Assembly (NCBI RefSeq): GCF_040412425.1
Contig: NC_089767.1
Coordinates: 1,309,469 to 1,373,468 of the forward strand
Reading direction: 5' to 3'
Source of the DNA: Macrobrachium rosenbergii
Taxonomy: Eukaryota; Arthropoda; Malacostraca; Decapoda; Palaemonidae
DNA: 64,000 nt
The position numbers were made by a program, and so were the translations under genes. This document shows, in pieces, positions 22,686 to 33,931 of this stretch. The notes beneath the pieces are model-generated. The model was not told where the DNA came from and searched no databases. It saw only the letters and a program-made list of their open reading frames with translations. Each line of letters begins with the position of its first letter. Position 1 is the first letter of the stretch.

Positions 22686-25600
22686 GAAAGAGAGGAACTG
22701 GAAAGAGAAATAACACCCAGCAGCATAGGACAAGAAGATAAACTAAGAGATGATGACACAGAAAACGACAGGAATGATGAGCTACCAAACAACGACACAC
22801 GAGGAAACACCAAAGATGTAACAAGGTCGGAATGGGTGGAAAAGATCAGACAATGGATGAAGCCAGATACAGAAAGAACAAAGATCCCCTCCATGGAAGC
22901 CTACAACAATAAGAAACTAAGGGAATTTCAAGTGAAGTTAATGACATAATCCACACTGCCAGTATCACAGAAACAAATAATCTGGCATATGCAGGAGCAA
23001 GACTAGTAGTAGAACTCATGGGGATACAAACACCAACACCACCATCACAACCAACCCAACAGAAACCAAAACAGCGACAGCCTGGGAAAAGGCACCTGGA
23101 AAAATACATCATGGCGATGACATCTGACTTGAGTAAACTGAAAGAGATGGCAGAAAAGAGGCTAAGAAGCAAGAAAACAAGAGAGGAACTGAATGAGAAA
23201 TTAAAAGTACAGGAGAAGGGACTAAACAACACAACAGAAGACATAAAATAGAGGCTTAAAGCCAAAGCACATAAAATCCAACGGTATATGAACAGGAATA
23301 AAGGACACCAACAGAACAAACTTTTCAGAACCAACCAGAAAAGACTATACAGCCAACTATGAGAGGAAGACAACCACCAGGAAATTCCTGAAGCCGAACC
23401 AAGTAAGAGACTGGGAAAACATATGGAGCAATCCAGTATCACACAACAAACATGCAACATGGCTCCAAGGAATCAAGGCAGAAGAAATGGGGAGAATAAA
23501 ACAAAGATTCACCGAGATCACAACAGACACAGTCAAACACCAACTAAAGAAAATGACCAACTGGAAAGCACCAGGTCTCGATGAAGTCCATGGATACTGG
23601 CTCTAAAACTTCAAGGCCCTACACCCACGAATAGCAGAACAACTCCAGCATTGTATCACAAACCACCATGTGCCCAAATGGATGACCACAGGGAGAACAT
23701 CCTTAATACAGAAAGACAAGAACAATGGAAATGGACGACGGGGTTCCGTTCTTGCGCCGTCGAACCGTCGTAAGCAACATCGGAAAATCGTCAAAAATCA
23801 TAAGAAAACCTTACTTTAATGCTCTGGGTGCATTGAAAACGATGTAAACAATTATTGAGTTTTACATCAAAAAACCTTCAAATTATGATTATTCTGCCAT
23901 TTTGGGGCCATATTTCTTCCGTCGGCTCGGCGTCACGACAAGGCGTCCCAGGAAATAATTTCTGATGAATATATTTGAAAAGCGTCGTAACCTGCGTCTA
24001 CCAACCGTCAAACCGGGACTGCCTGTATAGCAAGTAACTACAGGCCTATCACCTGCCTACCAATAATATGGAAGTTACAACAGGTATCATCAATGAAAGG
24101 CTATACAACTACCTAGAGGATACAACCCAATCCCCCACCAACAGAAAGGCTGCAGAAGGAAGTGTACGGGCACAAAAGACCAGCTCCTAATAGACAAAAT
24201 GGTAATGAAGAATAGTAAGAGAAGGAGAACCAACCTAAGCATGACATGGACTGACTACAACAAAGGCCTTCGACATGATACTGCACATGTGGCTAACAGA
24301 ATGCCTGAAAATATATGGGGCAGAGGAAAACACCATCAGCTTCCTTAAAAATACAATGCGCAACTGGAATACAGTACTTACAAGCTCTGGGATAAGACTA
24401 GCAGAGGTTAAAATCAGGAGAGGGATCTTTCAAGGCAACTCACTGTCCCCACTACTCTTCATAGTAGCCATGATTCCCATGACAAAACTACTGCAGAAGA
24501 TGGATGCTGGGTACCAACTCAAAAAAGGAGGCAACAGAATTAACCATCTGATGTTCATAGACATCAAGCTGTATGGTAAGAGCATCAAGGAAGGAAATAG
24601 ATACCCAAGTCCAGACTGTAAGGGTTGTATCTGGGGACATCAGGATGGAGTTTGGAATAGAAAAAAAGTAACAAGGACTGAAGGGATAAACATACAAAAA
24701 AATAGTTTAACAAAGTAACAAGGACTGAAGGGATAAAGCTGCCAGATGGGAATAGCATCAATAACATCAAGAGACAGGATACAAATACCTGGGAATAATA
24801 CAAGGAGAGGATATAAAACACCAAGAGATGAAGGACACAATCAGGAAAGAATATATGCAGAGACTTAAGGCAATACTCAAGTCAAAACTCAACGCCGGAA
24901 ACATGACCAAAGCCATAAACACATGGGCAGTACCAGTAATAAGATACAGCACAGGAGTAGTGGCGTGGACGAAGGCTGAACTCTGCAGCATAGACCAGAA
25001 AACTAGAAAACACATGACAATACACAAAGCACTACACCCAAGAGCAAATAGAGACAGACTATACATAACACGAAAGGAAGGGGGAGAGGGCTACTAAGCA
25101 TAGAGGACTGCGTCAACATCAAGAGCAGAGCACTGGGGCAATATCTGAAAACCAGTGAAGATGAGTGGCTAAGGAGGGCATGGGAAGAAGGACTGATAAA
25201 AGTAGATGAAGACCCAGAAATATACAGAGACAGGAGAATGAAAAACAAACAGGGAATGGCACAACAAACCAATGCATGCACAGACAGTACGAGACAGACA
25301 AAAGTACTGGCCAGCAATGAAACATGGCAATGGCTACAGAGGGGAGAACTCAAGAAGGAACAAAAGGAACGCTAACAGTGGCACAAGATCAGGCCCTAAG
25401 AACCAGATATGTCCAAAGAACAATAAATGGAAACATCTCACCCATATGCAGGAAGTGCAATATGAAAGACGAGACCATAAACCACAGCAAGCAAATGTCC
25501 AGCACTTGCACAGAACCAGTACCAAAAGAGGCAAGATTCAGTAGCAAAAGCCCTCCACTGGAGCCTGTGCAAGAAACACCAGCTAGCTTGCAGTAATAAG

Positions 25601-26008
25601 TGGTACGAACACCAACCTGAGGGAATGATAGAAAACAATCAGGCAAAGATCCTCTGGGACTATGGTATCAGAAAAGATAGGGTGATACGTGCCAAGAAAC
25701 CAGACGTGAAGTTGGTTGACAAAGTCAAGAAGAAAGTATCACTCATTGTACCCATAACCACAGGAGCACTAGGCACGATCCCAAGATCCCTGAAAAGGAA
25801 TCTGGAAAAACTAGATGCCAAAGTAGCTCCAGGACTCATGCAGAAAAGTGTGCTACTAGAAACAGCACACATGGTGAGAAAAGTGATAGACTCCTAAGGA
25901 GGCAGGATGCAACCCGGAGCCCCACACTATAAAAACCACCCAGTCGAATAGGATGACTGTGATAGACAGAAAAAAAAAAATTAATATTAATAATAATAAT
26001 AAAAATAC
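22686..26008 (+). pseudogene. Dong/R4-like LINE inserted in an (AAT)n tail, degraded
   Basis: Plus-strand frames in order: a basic N-terminal domain (22686-23250); SRLRKMPNWKAPG-like text read as KMTNWKAPGLDEVHGYW near 23550; RPITCLP near 24040. Then RRGIFQGNSLSPLLFIVAMI (24418-24480, where the usual D of QGDSLSP is N) and HLMFIDIKLYGKS near 24550, where the catalytic FxDD pair is damaged. Further on are INTWAVPVIRYS (24915), DQKTRKHMTIHKALHP (25000), CRKCNMKDETINH (25450, zinc finger) and KILWDYGIRKDRVIRAKKPD (25645-25705), like the restriction-like endonuclease end of R2-group LINEs. It ends in A-rich/AAT sequence. Dong and R4 elements are known to target TAA repeats, consistent with its place. 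Confidence 0.75.
23733..24025. mobile_element. MITE of Tigger type inside the LINE
   Basis: The LINE frame breaks at NNGN (23732) and resumes at SNYRPITCLP (24030). The block between is GC-richer with recurring CGTCG motifs. It ends CGTCAAACCGGGACTGCCTG followed by TA, so read inverted it starts CAGGCAGTCCCGG, a Tigger-like terminus. The left end (GACGACGGGGTTCCG) is only roughly its inverse, so that end is worn. Confidence 0.6.
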
Positions 26009-26016
26009 TTTGTCTA

Positions 26017-26721
26017 CTGGTTATGTTACATATTTCACAATCTTGTATGTTGGCACATCTCCTTTTAAGGGAATCCAATATTAAATTCTTTTCAATTGGT
26101 TCATCATTACTTTCAGGAAGTACTATGGTACCCTGTACACTTTTCATGCTGTCATGTTTTTATACTTTTACATTTATGTTACCAATACTGTATTTGTTAT
26201 ACTGTACTCATGTAATTTTCCGACTGATTTTTGTTGTGGTTTCTATCAACCACATTTGGTCTTATACTTGTCTGAATGACATTTCAGAGGTTGTGTGTCT
26301 ACTCAAGAAGTAATTTTCTAATTTCAAAGCAGATACTTTTTTGTTGGTTTCTGAGGTTAGGAACCATGACCAACTTCCACTTCCAAAGAGGAAGTCAAAG
26401 TGTGTCTTGTCTGTAGTTAGTTCTAGGTTTTCTAAATGGTAATTGTGTATTAATACCTTCTTTATTTCTAGGACTTGAGTTTCTTTCTGAGTCGTCTATT
26501 GCCATGCCAGAAGCCGTAGGGAGGTTGGCATTAATATTCATGTCACAAATAATCTCAATTTCTTCCATGATGAGGTCCCTCTCACCAGGGAGGCCCAGCA
26601 GAGGGAGTAGTAATATTGTTACCAACAGTGGATACTGCTCTGGGATCCTCACTTGGATATACAGCTTAGGGGTCGCCAGTCCATCGGTATCAGACCCACC
26701 ACTGAGGGCAACGTTTGACAT
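26017..26721 (-). pseudogene. Jockey-type LINE: ORF1, N-terminal part
   Basis: Minus-strand frames 26395-26721 and 25836-26147, joined by broken sequence. Text near 26130-26020 (VQGTIVLPESNDEPIEKNLI, then CEICNITSRQ) corresponds to the RRM-like middle of Jockey ORF1. Across the SINE/LINE insertion it continues, in the same frame once one TTTGTCTA copy is removed, into ILKIAKIQFEG at 22401. This shows that 26721-21194 was one ORF1. Confidence 0.65.
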
Positions 26722-26929
26722 AAAAGTTTCATCTTACTCAATCACATCAGGTACTCCACTTTTATGGGTGGAGAGGCATGTTGTCCATTTCCACCCTCCA
26801 TCTCAGTTATAAGAGCAGTCTTTTCCATATTTCAGTGCCATGCAAATGTCGTTAATGATAGAGGAAGAGGGGAAACAAGAAAGCTTAACAGTGGGAAGAG
26901 TAAAAGGACGAGGGATTCCCAATGTTTGG

Positions 26930-27490
26930 TTGAATCCACTGCAGAGATGGAAGGTATACAAGTTCATTCCAGCCCTGCAGTGGATCCTTAAGCTCCCCAC
27001 CTCGTCAAGGGGATGGAATCGGGGGCACTGGACAGGTTAATGCCCTTCAGCTTAAACACTTGAGCAAGGACCACCCTGTAACCCTTGATTGCTGTCATCA
27101 AGAGTTCTAGCAGTTTGTCCACCACTTCCTGAGCGACCATTCTGTCCTGATGATCTGGTCCTTCCTACTAACTTGATCGACTACAACATTTCTCTTTCCT
27201 GGAAAGCACCTGGCAATCAGCTCGAGGTCCCTGGTCACTGACCACTCATTCATCTTTACAGCCAGACTGCATAGTTCCAGGGAGATCATCCTTCACTGTT
27301 TGTTCACTTAGGCCACTACTGTCATGTTGTCACTCATCATGACCACTGAGTGGCCCATTAGGTGTTGGAAGTGCTGGAGAGCGAACACTGCTGCTTTCAT
27401 CCACTGCTGAGATATGCAGAGGTCTCAGAGGGATCCTTTGTACCAACTGCTGAATTCTGGGGGTTTTAGCAGCTCTTTCTTCCTTCTGTG
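26930..27490 (-). pseudogene. DIRS element V: RNase H fragment
   Basis: Read on the minus strand: QQWMKAAVFALQHFQHLMGH, VVMMSDNMTVVA (near 27320, catalytic Asp block), then ARCFPGKRNVVVDQVSRKDQ and IIRTEWSLR (27120-27230). These are the C-terminal half of DIRS RNase H. Stops interrupt it at the VVA block and after the fragment. No ITR was found nearby, so the copy is truncated on both sides. Confidence 0.75.
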
Positions 27491-27869
27491 TTGCTATTCA
27501 GACTAATTTTCATTAATAGGTCTGTTATGAAACAAATGTAATTATTTAGAAAAATTTTTCATTCCAATCCATAACATTTAAGGGAGGAGTCTACCTCCAA
27601 ACCAATCTGCTCCCATACAGCTTTGGCCAAACTACACTTGCTCTGATCAACAGATGATTTTCTTGCAATCAAGAATGAAGTATCTAGGAAATTCATTAAT
27701 CACAAATCTGGGTTAATAATAATTAGTGGGTATGCAAAAATAAAAGTTTTGTTAAAAAAAAGTACATGTTTATATCACAATATTCATGTCATGAAGCTAA
27801 CATATTGTGAAATAATTTCAATAAGCATTATGAAAAAACGATGCAACTAGTACTTGCAAAAAAACTTAC
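27491..27869. other. Intron flank of RPA49 exon, nothing recognised
   Basis: AT-rich sequence between a DIRS relic and the exon donor. No ORF or repeat was assigned. Confidence 0.5.
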
Positions 27870-27985
27870 ATTTCATCAAATTCCATTTTATCCGCAATAT
27901 GCTTTCTTGCTATATCTTCGAAATTTGCTAAGAAGTAATCAGGAGCAATCCACTCTAACTTGTAGACTTCTTCTGGTGACTTTGC
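27870..27985 (-). CDS. POLR1E: RNA polymerase I subunit RPA49, middle exon
   Basis: A 116-bp exon. The acceptor is ATTATTTTTCCCAG before 27985; the donor is GAAAT|GTAAGT (GT at 27869-27868). It enters in phase 0 and reads AKSPEEVYKLEWIAPDYFLA, then a segment through NFEDIARKHIADKMEFDE, leaving AT to be completed by the exon at 6446. The P-E-x-V-Y-x-(L/F)-E-x-(I/L)-x-x-P stretch is the characteristic block at the start of the RPA49 C-terminal region. No in-frame stop. The exon is too small to stand out as an ORF on the minus strand and was found by reading splice sites. Confidence 0.75.
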
Positions 27986-28337
27986 CTGGGAAAAATAATT
28001 TCTATAACAAATTCCCAGCACTGCAACATATTTGTCATATTTGTGTGAAACGGTATCTTGTCAAGTCAATGAAAACAGTACCTTGAAAAAGCAGAATAAA
28101 AAATGGTAAAACTACACAATATTTGAGCAAATGAAACCACTGTAAGGACAGCACAGAAATCTGGCCTAGCAATTAGTTTATGTGAGAGCTAATGAATTAG
28201 TTAGTATTAAAAAATATTCTGGACTACAACATATCTCTCGTCAAACTTTGAACTTCAAGAACAAATGTGTACATGATCATCTAGATAACTATAATTTACA
28301 GTCTGAAATTTTACTAGTTTTCTTCACCTTTCTTTCA
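27986..28337. other. Intron sequence, nothing recognised
   Basis: Start of the 16.6-kb intron 27986-44585. AT-rich up to the TTAA of the piggyBac-derived element. Confidence 0.5.
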
Positions 28338-30533
28338 TTAACCATTTAACGCCGAAGCCCATTTACAAAAACGTCTCCCGTATGCCGGCGGCGTTCGGTG
28401 AGTTAGCGCCGAAGCGGAAAAAAAGTTTTTTTAAAAAAATCACAGCACACTTAGTTTTTAAGATTAAGACTTCATTTTTGGCTCATTTTTTTGTCACTGC
28501 TTGAAGTTTAGTATGCAACCATCAGAAATGAAAAAAATATCATTATCATATATAAATATTGGAATATATGCCAGCCAAAAAAAAAACTATATAATTGTAT
28601 ACAAATCGCGCTGTAAGCAAAACGGTTAAAGCTAATGAGTTAATTTTTTTTAGTTGTATTGTACACTAAATTGCGATGATTTTGGTATATAACAAATTTT
28701 AAAACGATCAAAGCAACACAGAGAAAATATTATCACAAAATGCTGCATGAATTCATAACGTGCGGACGTAAAAAAATGTTTTTTTCAAAAATTCACCATA
28801 AATCGAAATATTGTGCTAGAGACTTCCCGTTTGTTGAAAAATGAAGCTAATTGATTGAATATTACTAGACTGTAAGTGTTTTAGCTTACAATTACAGTTT
28901 TCGACCATTTCGGTTGAGTTAAAGTTGACCGAAAGTCAAATTTTTTCTATTTATCGTGATTTATATGGAAATATTTCAAAACTGATAAAAGCTACAACCA
29001 TGAGTTATTTTCTGTTGTATTGTACATGAAATTGCGCACATTTTCATATATAAAACTTTATGTAACGACTAATTTAAAGCGGTGCAAATAATACGACAAC
29101 GAGACGAAAGAATTTCTGAGATGTTCGGCCGAGTTACCGCGCAGACGTAAGGAAAAAGTTTTTTTAAAAAATTCACCATAAATCGAAATATTGTGCTAGA
29201 GACTTCCAATTTATTGCAAAATGAAGTTAAACGATTGAATATTACTAGAATGTAAGAGTTTTAGCTTACAATTGCGTTTTTTGACCATTTCGGTCGAGTT
29301 AAAGTTGACCGAAGGTTGAAATTTTGGCAGTTATCGTGATTTATGTGAAAATATTTCAAAACTGATTAAAGCTACAACCATGAGCTATTTTCTGTTGTAT
29401 TCTACATGAAATTGCACACATTTTCATATATAAAAGTTTATGTAACGACTAACGTAAAACGATGCAAACATTACGACAACATCATGAAAGAATTTCCGAG
29501 ATGTTCGGCCGAGTTACCGCGCGCAGACGTAAGGAAAAATTTTTTTTTTTTCAGAAATTCACCATAAATCAAAATATTGTGCTAGAGACTTCCAGTTTGT
29601 TGCAAAATGAAGGTACATGATTGAATATTACTAGAATGTAAGAGTTTTAGCTTATAATTGCGTTTTTACCATTTCGGTCGAATTAAAGTTGACCGAAAGC
29701 TTGAAATTTTGGCAGTTATCGTGATTTATATGAAAATATTTCAAAACTGATAAAAGCTACAACCATGAGTTATTTTCTGTTGTATTCTACATGAAATTGC
29801 GCACATTTCCATATATAAAACTTTATGTAACGACTAATATAAAACAGTGCAAACATTACGACAACGTGACAAAAGAATTTCTGGCGCGGACGTAAGGAAA
29901 AAGTTTTTTCAAAATTCACCATAAATCGAAATATTGTGCTAGAGACTTCCAATTGGTTGCAAAATGAAGGTAAATGATTGAATATTACTAGATCGTAAGA
30001 GTTTTAGCTTATAATTGCGTTTTTACCATTTCAGTCGAGTCAAAGTTGACCGAAGGTTGAAATTTTGGCAGTTATCGTGGTTTATATGAAAATATTTCAA
30101 ACTGATAAAAGCTACAACCATGGGTTGTATTTTGCTGTATTGTACATGAAATTGCGCACATTTTCATATATAAAACTTTATATAAACGGCTAATATAGAA
30201 CACTGCAAAATTACGACAAAATGACGAAAGAATTTATGAAATTTTCGGCCGAGTTACCGCCCGTGCGTAAGAAAAAAGTTTTTTTAAAAAATTCACCATA
30301 AATCGAAATATTGTGCTAGAGACTTCCAATTTGTTGCAAAATGAAGGTACATGATTGAATATTACTAGAATGTAAGATTTTTAGCTTACAATTGCGTTTT
30401 TCGACCATTTCGGTCGAGTCAAAGTTGACCGAAGGTTGAAATTTTTTGTAGTCGACGTACGGTACGTCCACTCGGCACCCAACAGACAATTTTAGTCGAC
30501 GTATGATACGTCCAATAGGCGTTTAAGGGTTAA
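28338..30533. mobile_element. Non-autonomous piggyBac-like element carrying ~380-bp satellite units
   Basis: TTAA at 28338-28341 and 30530-30533. The ends TTAACCATTTAACGCC and GGCGTTTAAGGGTTAA match the family. Five satellite units are marked by TTCACCATAAAT near 28792, 29172, 29558, 29915 and 30292 (spacing 380, 386, 357, 377). The right subterminal region holds GTCGACGTACGGTACGTCCA and GTCGACGTATGATACGTCCA, the palindrome-like motifs also seen in the coding element. No transposase frame. Confidence 0.9.
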
Positions 30534-30700
30534 CATAGGATTCAATTCCTGAAAATTCTTAAATGTATTACATGCCAAAAAATAAAACATTACAGAACTA
30601 TCTGAGTAAGTTGTAGCAATGCTTATGCAAAAAAATCATCCCTTCTGACACACATACAGTAATCCTTTGATCATCTGGATTAACCCTTAAACGCCGACTG

Positions 30701-30762
30701 GACGTATTTTACGTCGACTAAAATTGTCTGTCGGGTGCCAAGTGGATGTAAAATATGTCGAC
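30701..30762. promoter_or_regulatory. Paired subterminal palindromes, possible transposase-binding sites
   Basis: GACGTATTTTACGTC (30701-30715) is a perfect inverted repeat around TTT and is followed by GACTA. About 45 bp on, GGATGTAAAATATGTCGAC (30744-30762) is a diverged copy. The same paired motifs, with GTCGAC and TACGTC, occur at the right ends of 17033-18961 and 28338-30533. Conservation at element ends suggests a role in transposition; binding is inference. Confidence 0.5.
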
Positions 30763-31037
30763 TACAAAAAGTTTTTTAAATATTCGCAGAAAAATAGTTA
30801 CAGGCCTAGTTTGCCAAAGATTTTAAATCACACGCCTTGAGGGATGCTGGGAGTTCATGGATCACGCTGTTGTTTTGTTTACAAGCATGACCCAGCTGTG
30901 CATGCGCGAATTTCATTCTTCTTGCACTACAAAGCATCAGCGACGCATCGTCGGAGAGCGATTTCTTGACGCATTCGTGTTTTGCAGAACTTTTGCGAGT
31001 GTTAGCATATTTGTGACGTAACAGGAAGTTTGCAGAG

Positions 31038-33440
31038 ATGTCACAACGTCGTCAGGACCGTGAAAGGCGCGTATTGCCTGTCGGTAGTGAGCGTGTGAGA
31101 CAAGTTTTAGATTTGGATGCTGGAGAGGGACCAAGCACCCAAGGTGACCCAGCTTTTCAACGCCGTGTTGTGCGGCCACGTGTGGCCGAAAGGGACCATG
31201 GACCACATCCTGTGCCTTTTAAGACCCCTAGGAAGCATTGGGCTGTCCTGAGGGGCATTCGTAAGCATTTGGGAGGCCTCCAGCAAAAGGACATTGATGA
31301 GTACTTGTTGGAGCTCGATCGAGAGCAGGTGGAAAGTTCTCATTTTGATGGCAGTTGGTCATCTAGTGACGAGGACATCACGCCTGATGTCAGTGATGAC
31401 GAGTATTTGGCCCCAATGTCCGTACGAGAGCCACATCAAGAAAGTGAACTGGAGTTCAGTGGTTTCAGTGCCTATGAAGGAGAGTCTGAGAAGGAGGAGG
31501 AGGCACTGATTGTGGCTGGTGGGGACGAGACAGAAAGTGATGGTGAAAGTGAGGGAGATGGGCCAGTGGGGAGGGTGGGAGTGCGAAGTCGTGCCCCGCA
31601 CGTGTGCGTGCATGGGCCCATAGAAGGTAACAACGTAGCGGCGGCTTAGGTGAAGGCCGTTCGTCTGAAAGTGATGTGGGGTGGTTGGAGGACCCGCCCC
31701 ACCTAACATGCACCCATTCACGGCAGCACCTGGACTGACCGTCCCTGTGCCTCTCACTGCACTGGGGTTCATTTAGCTCTTCCTTATGCGGGAATTGCTG
31801 GAATACCTCGTTGCAGAGACCGCAGATTACGCTCGGTACTGCCGTGAGGAACTGCAGACGACGTTGTCCTATCACTGGCGGGACTGCAACCTCACGGACA
31901 TGGCGCATTTTTTGGGGCGCCACATTTTCTTTGGAATGATGCCTGCTGCTGATGTCAGGCAATACTGGAGGTGGAATTTTTTTTTAAGTACGCCCAATTG
32001 CCCGGCATTATGCCCCGTGATAGTTTCTTGGCGTTGGACAGGTATTTCAATGCCTTCAACAGAAGGGCCATACCCCGGAATAACCCAGATCGCCTCATCT
32101 TAGTCCGCCCAGTGTTGGACTACATTTGTGAACGGTGCCAGTTTCTCGTGGTTCCTCCCAAGAGCCTTTCTTTGGATGAGGGGATGATGCCATACAAAGG
32201 GTGTCTAAGTATAAAAGTGTACAACCCAAGAAGCCAAAGAAATATGGTGTGAAGTTATTTTTTATTACGGAATCCAACACTGGATATGTCGTGGACTTCC
32301 CTGTGTATTCCAGGGTCTTCTCCACGCTGCGTGACACTGTCTTCGTCTTGTGGATCGTTTCCGTAACCAGGGATACCACCTGTTTATGGATAATTATTAT
32401 AGCTCGGTAGCCCTGGCTCAGGAACTGTATGAAGCAGGTGTGCATGTCAGTGGTACCCTACGGTTGGTGCGTGGGGCCCCGAATGTCCTAAAGAGGTTCG
32501 CTAGCCACCCGCAACATCTGGCAAGGGGAGAGACAGAGCGGTGGCGGAAGGGAGATGTCTTCGTCATCTGTTGGAAGGGGGTCCGACTCGTGCCCATGAT
32601 TACGACCAGTCATGAGCCCATCCAAGAAGAGGTCGTTCAGCAGAAGAAGACACGTCGGCAGGGCCGAGCTACGTATGGGGAGTTTCGTGTCCAGCGGCCT
32701 ACTGTCATTGGGCACTACATTAGGCACATGGGAGGAGTTGATCTCTTTGATCAACTCATCCAGTATTATCCCTTCGCCAGGAGAACCAGGAGGTGGACAC
32801 AGAAGCTCCTCAAATACCTCCTTCAGTTGGCCCTTCAGAATGCCTACATCCTCTACTGTGGGTACAATTCCGACACAAGGAGGTTGTCCCACATCCAGTT
32901 TCTCGGGTGGCCAGGAATGTCCTCATAAACTTTAAACCTGAGGAGTGGCCTTCCAACACCGCCCCCCTGCCCCGAGCTCCAGATCTGCCCCGAGAGGATA
33001 GGGCAAATGTAGCTAGGAGGGCCAACCTCGGTCGTCCTGCTCCTGCCGACGCCGCCCCTGCTGCTGCCGCCCTTGATGATGCCGCCCCTGCTGATGCCGC
33101 CCTTGCTGCCGCCACCCTTGATGATGTTGCCGCCCCTGCTGTCCCTGTCCCTGCTGCCGCCCTCCCTCACATTCCAATGTCCCGTCGGGTAGTGGACCCT
33201 GTGTGTCAGCTGCAGGCAGGGGATCACACACTGGAGCCCCTAGAAGGGCGTAAGCAGAAACGGTGCCAGGTGTGCCATATGAATGGCAGAAGAAGAAAGA
33301 AGAAACCAGGTTCATATGTTGCACTTGCAAGGTAGCACTTTGCAGGATCGGGGAGTGTGACCGCAAATACCACACTGCGGTCATATATTGGAGTGCGCCT
33401 ACCCGAGGGACACTGGAGGGCGCAGCAGACCGCAGAAGGG
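31038..33440 (+). pseudogene. PiggyBac-type transposase (PGBD-like), frameshifted
   Basis: It starts at ATG 31038. The N-terminus is acidic (SSSDEDITPDVSDDE). Later pieces lie in frames beginning about 31710, 31971, 32201, 32350, 32793 and 33263. They hold SLDEGMMPYKG (32175, first catalytic Asp), MDNYYSS (32388, second) and GGVDLFDQL (32731, third), then RRWTQKLLKYLLQLALQNAYI. After a linker low in complexity (Ala/Asp/Pro, 33030-33165) comes the C-terminal Cys-rich domain: CQVCHMNG, CCTCKVALC, CDRKYHT. DDE_Tnp_1_7 transposases excise and insert at TTAA. About five frame changes and a TAG at 31774 disable it, yet all three Asp and the zinc ligands persist, so decay is recent. One shift is in a T-run near 31976. 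Confidence 0.9.
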
Positions 33441-33726
33441 CGGCCCATCTGCAGTAAGGGCGCGCGTCTCCCTCCTCCACCTGTACCTCGTCATGTCGAG
33501 AGGAAAAAATGCAAGACTCTTCAATGGAGGAGGGAGAAAACAAGAATAGAATGAAGAGTCAGGATCATAAGTGAGTATTCTGCATTGATTTTATATTTAG
33601 TTTTATATTTATTACAAGTTTTTATATATCTGTAATTTTTGGTGTTTTGTATATTATTTCGTTTTATGCAAAAAAAAGTTTTCACCTGCATTCCTTTTAG
33701 TTATGTATTCGTACCAAAATAAAAAA

Positions 33727-33931
<205 letters not shown>

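Noticed and set aside
22583..23460. Minus-strand hydrophobic frames that look like membrane proteins
   Set aside because: They are antisense to the Lys/Glu/Asn-rich coding text of the plus-strand LINE. The hydrophobicity is a codon-composition artefact.
32810..33543. Minus-strand Gly/Ala/Gln-rich frames
   Set aside because: Antisense of the GC-rich linker and zinc domain of the piggyBac transposase.
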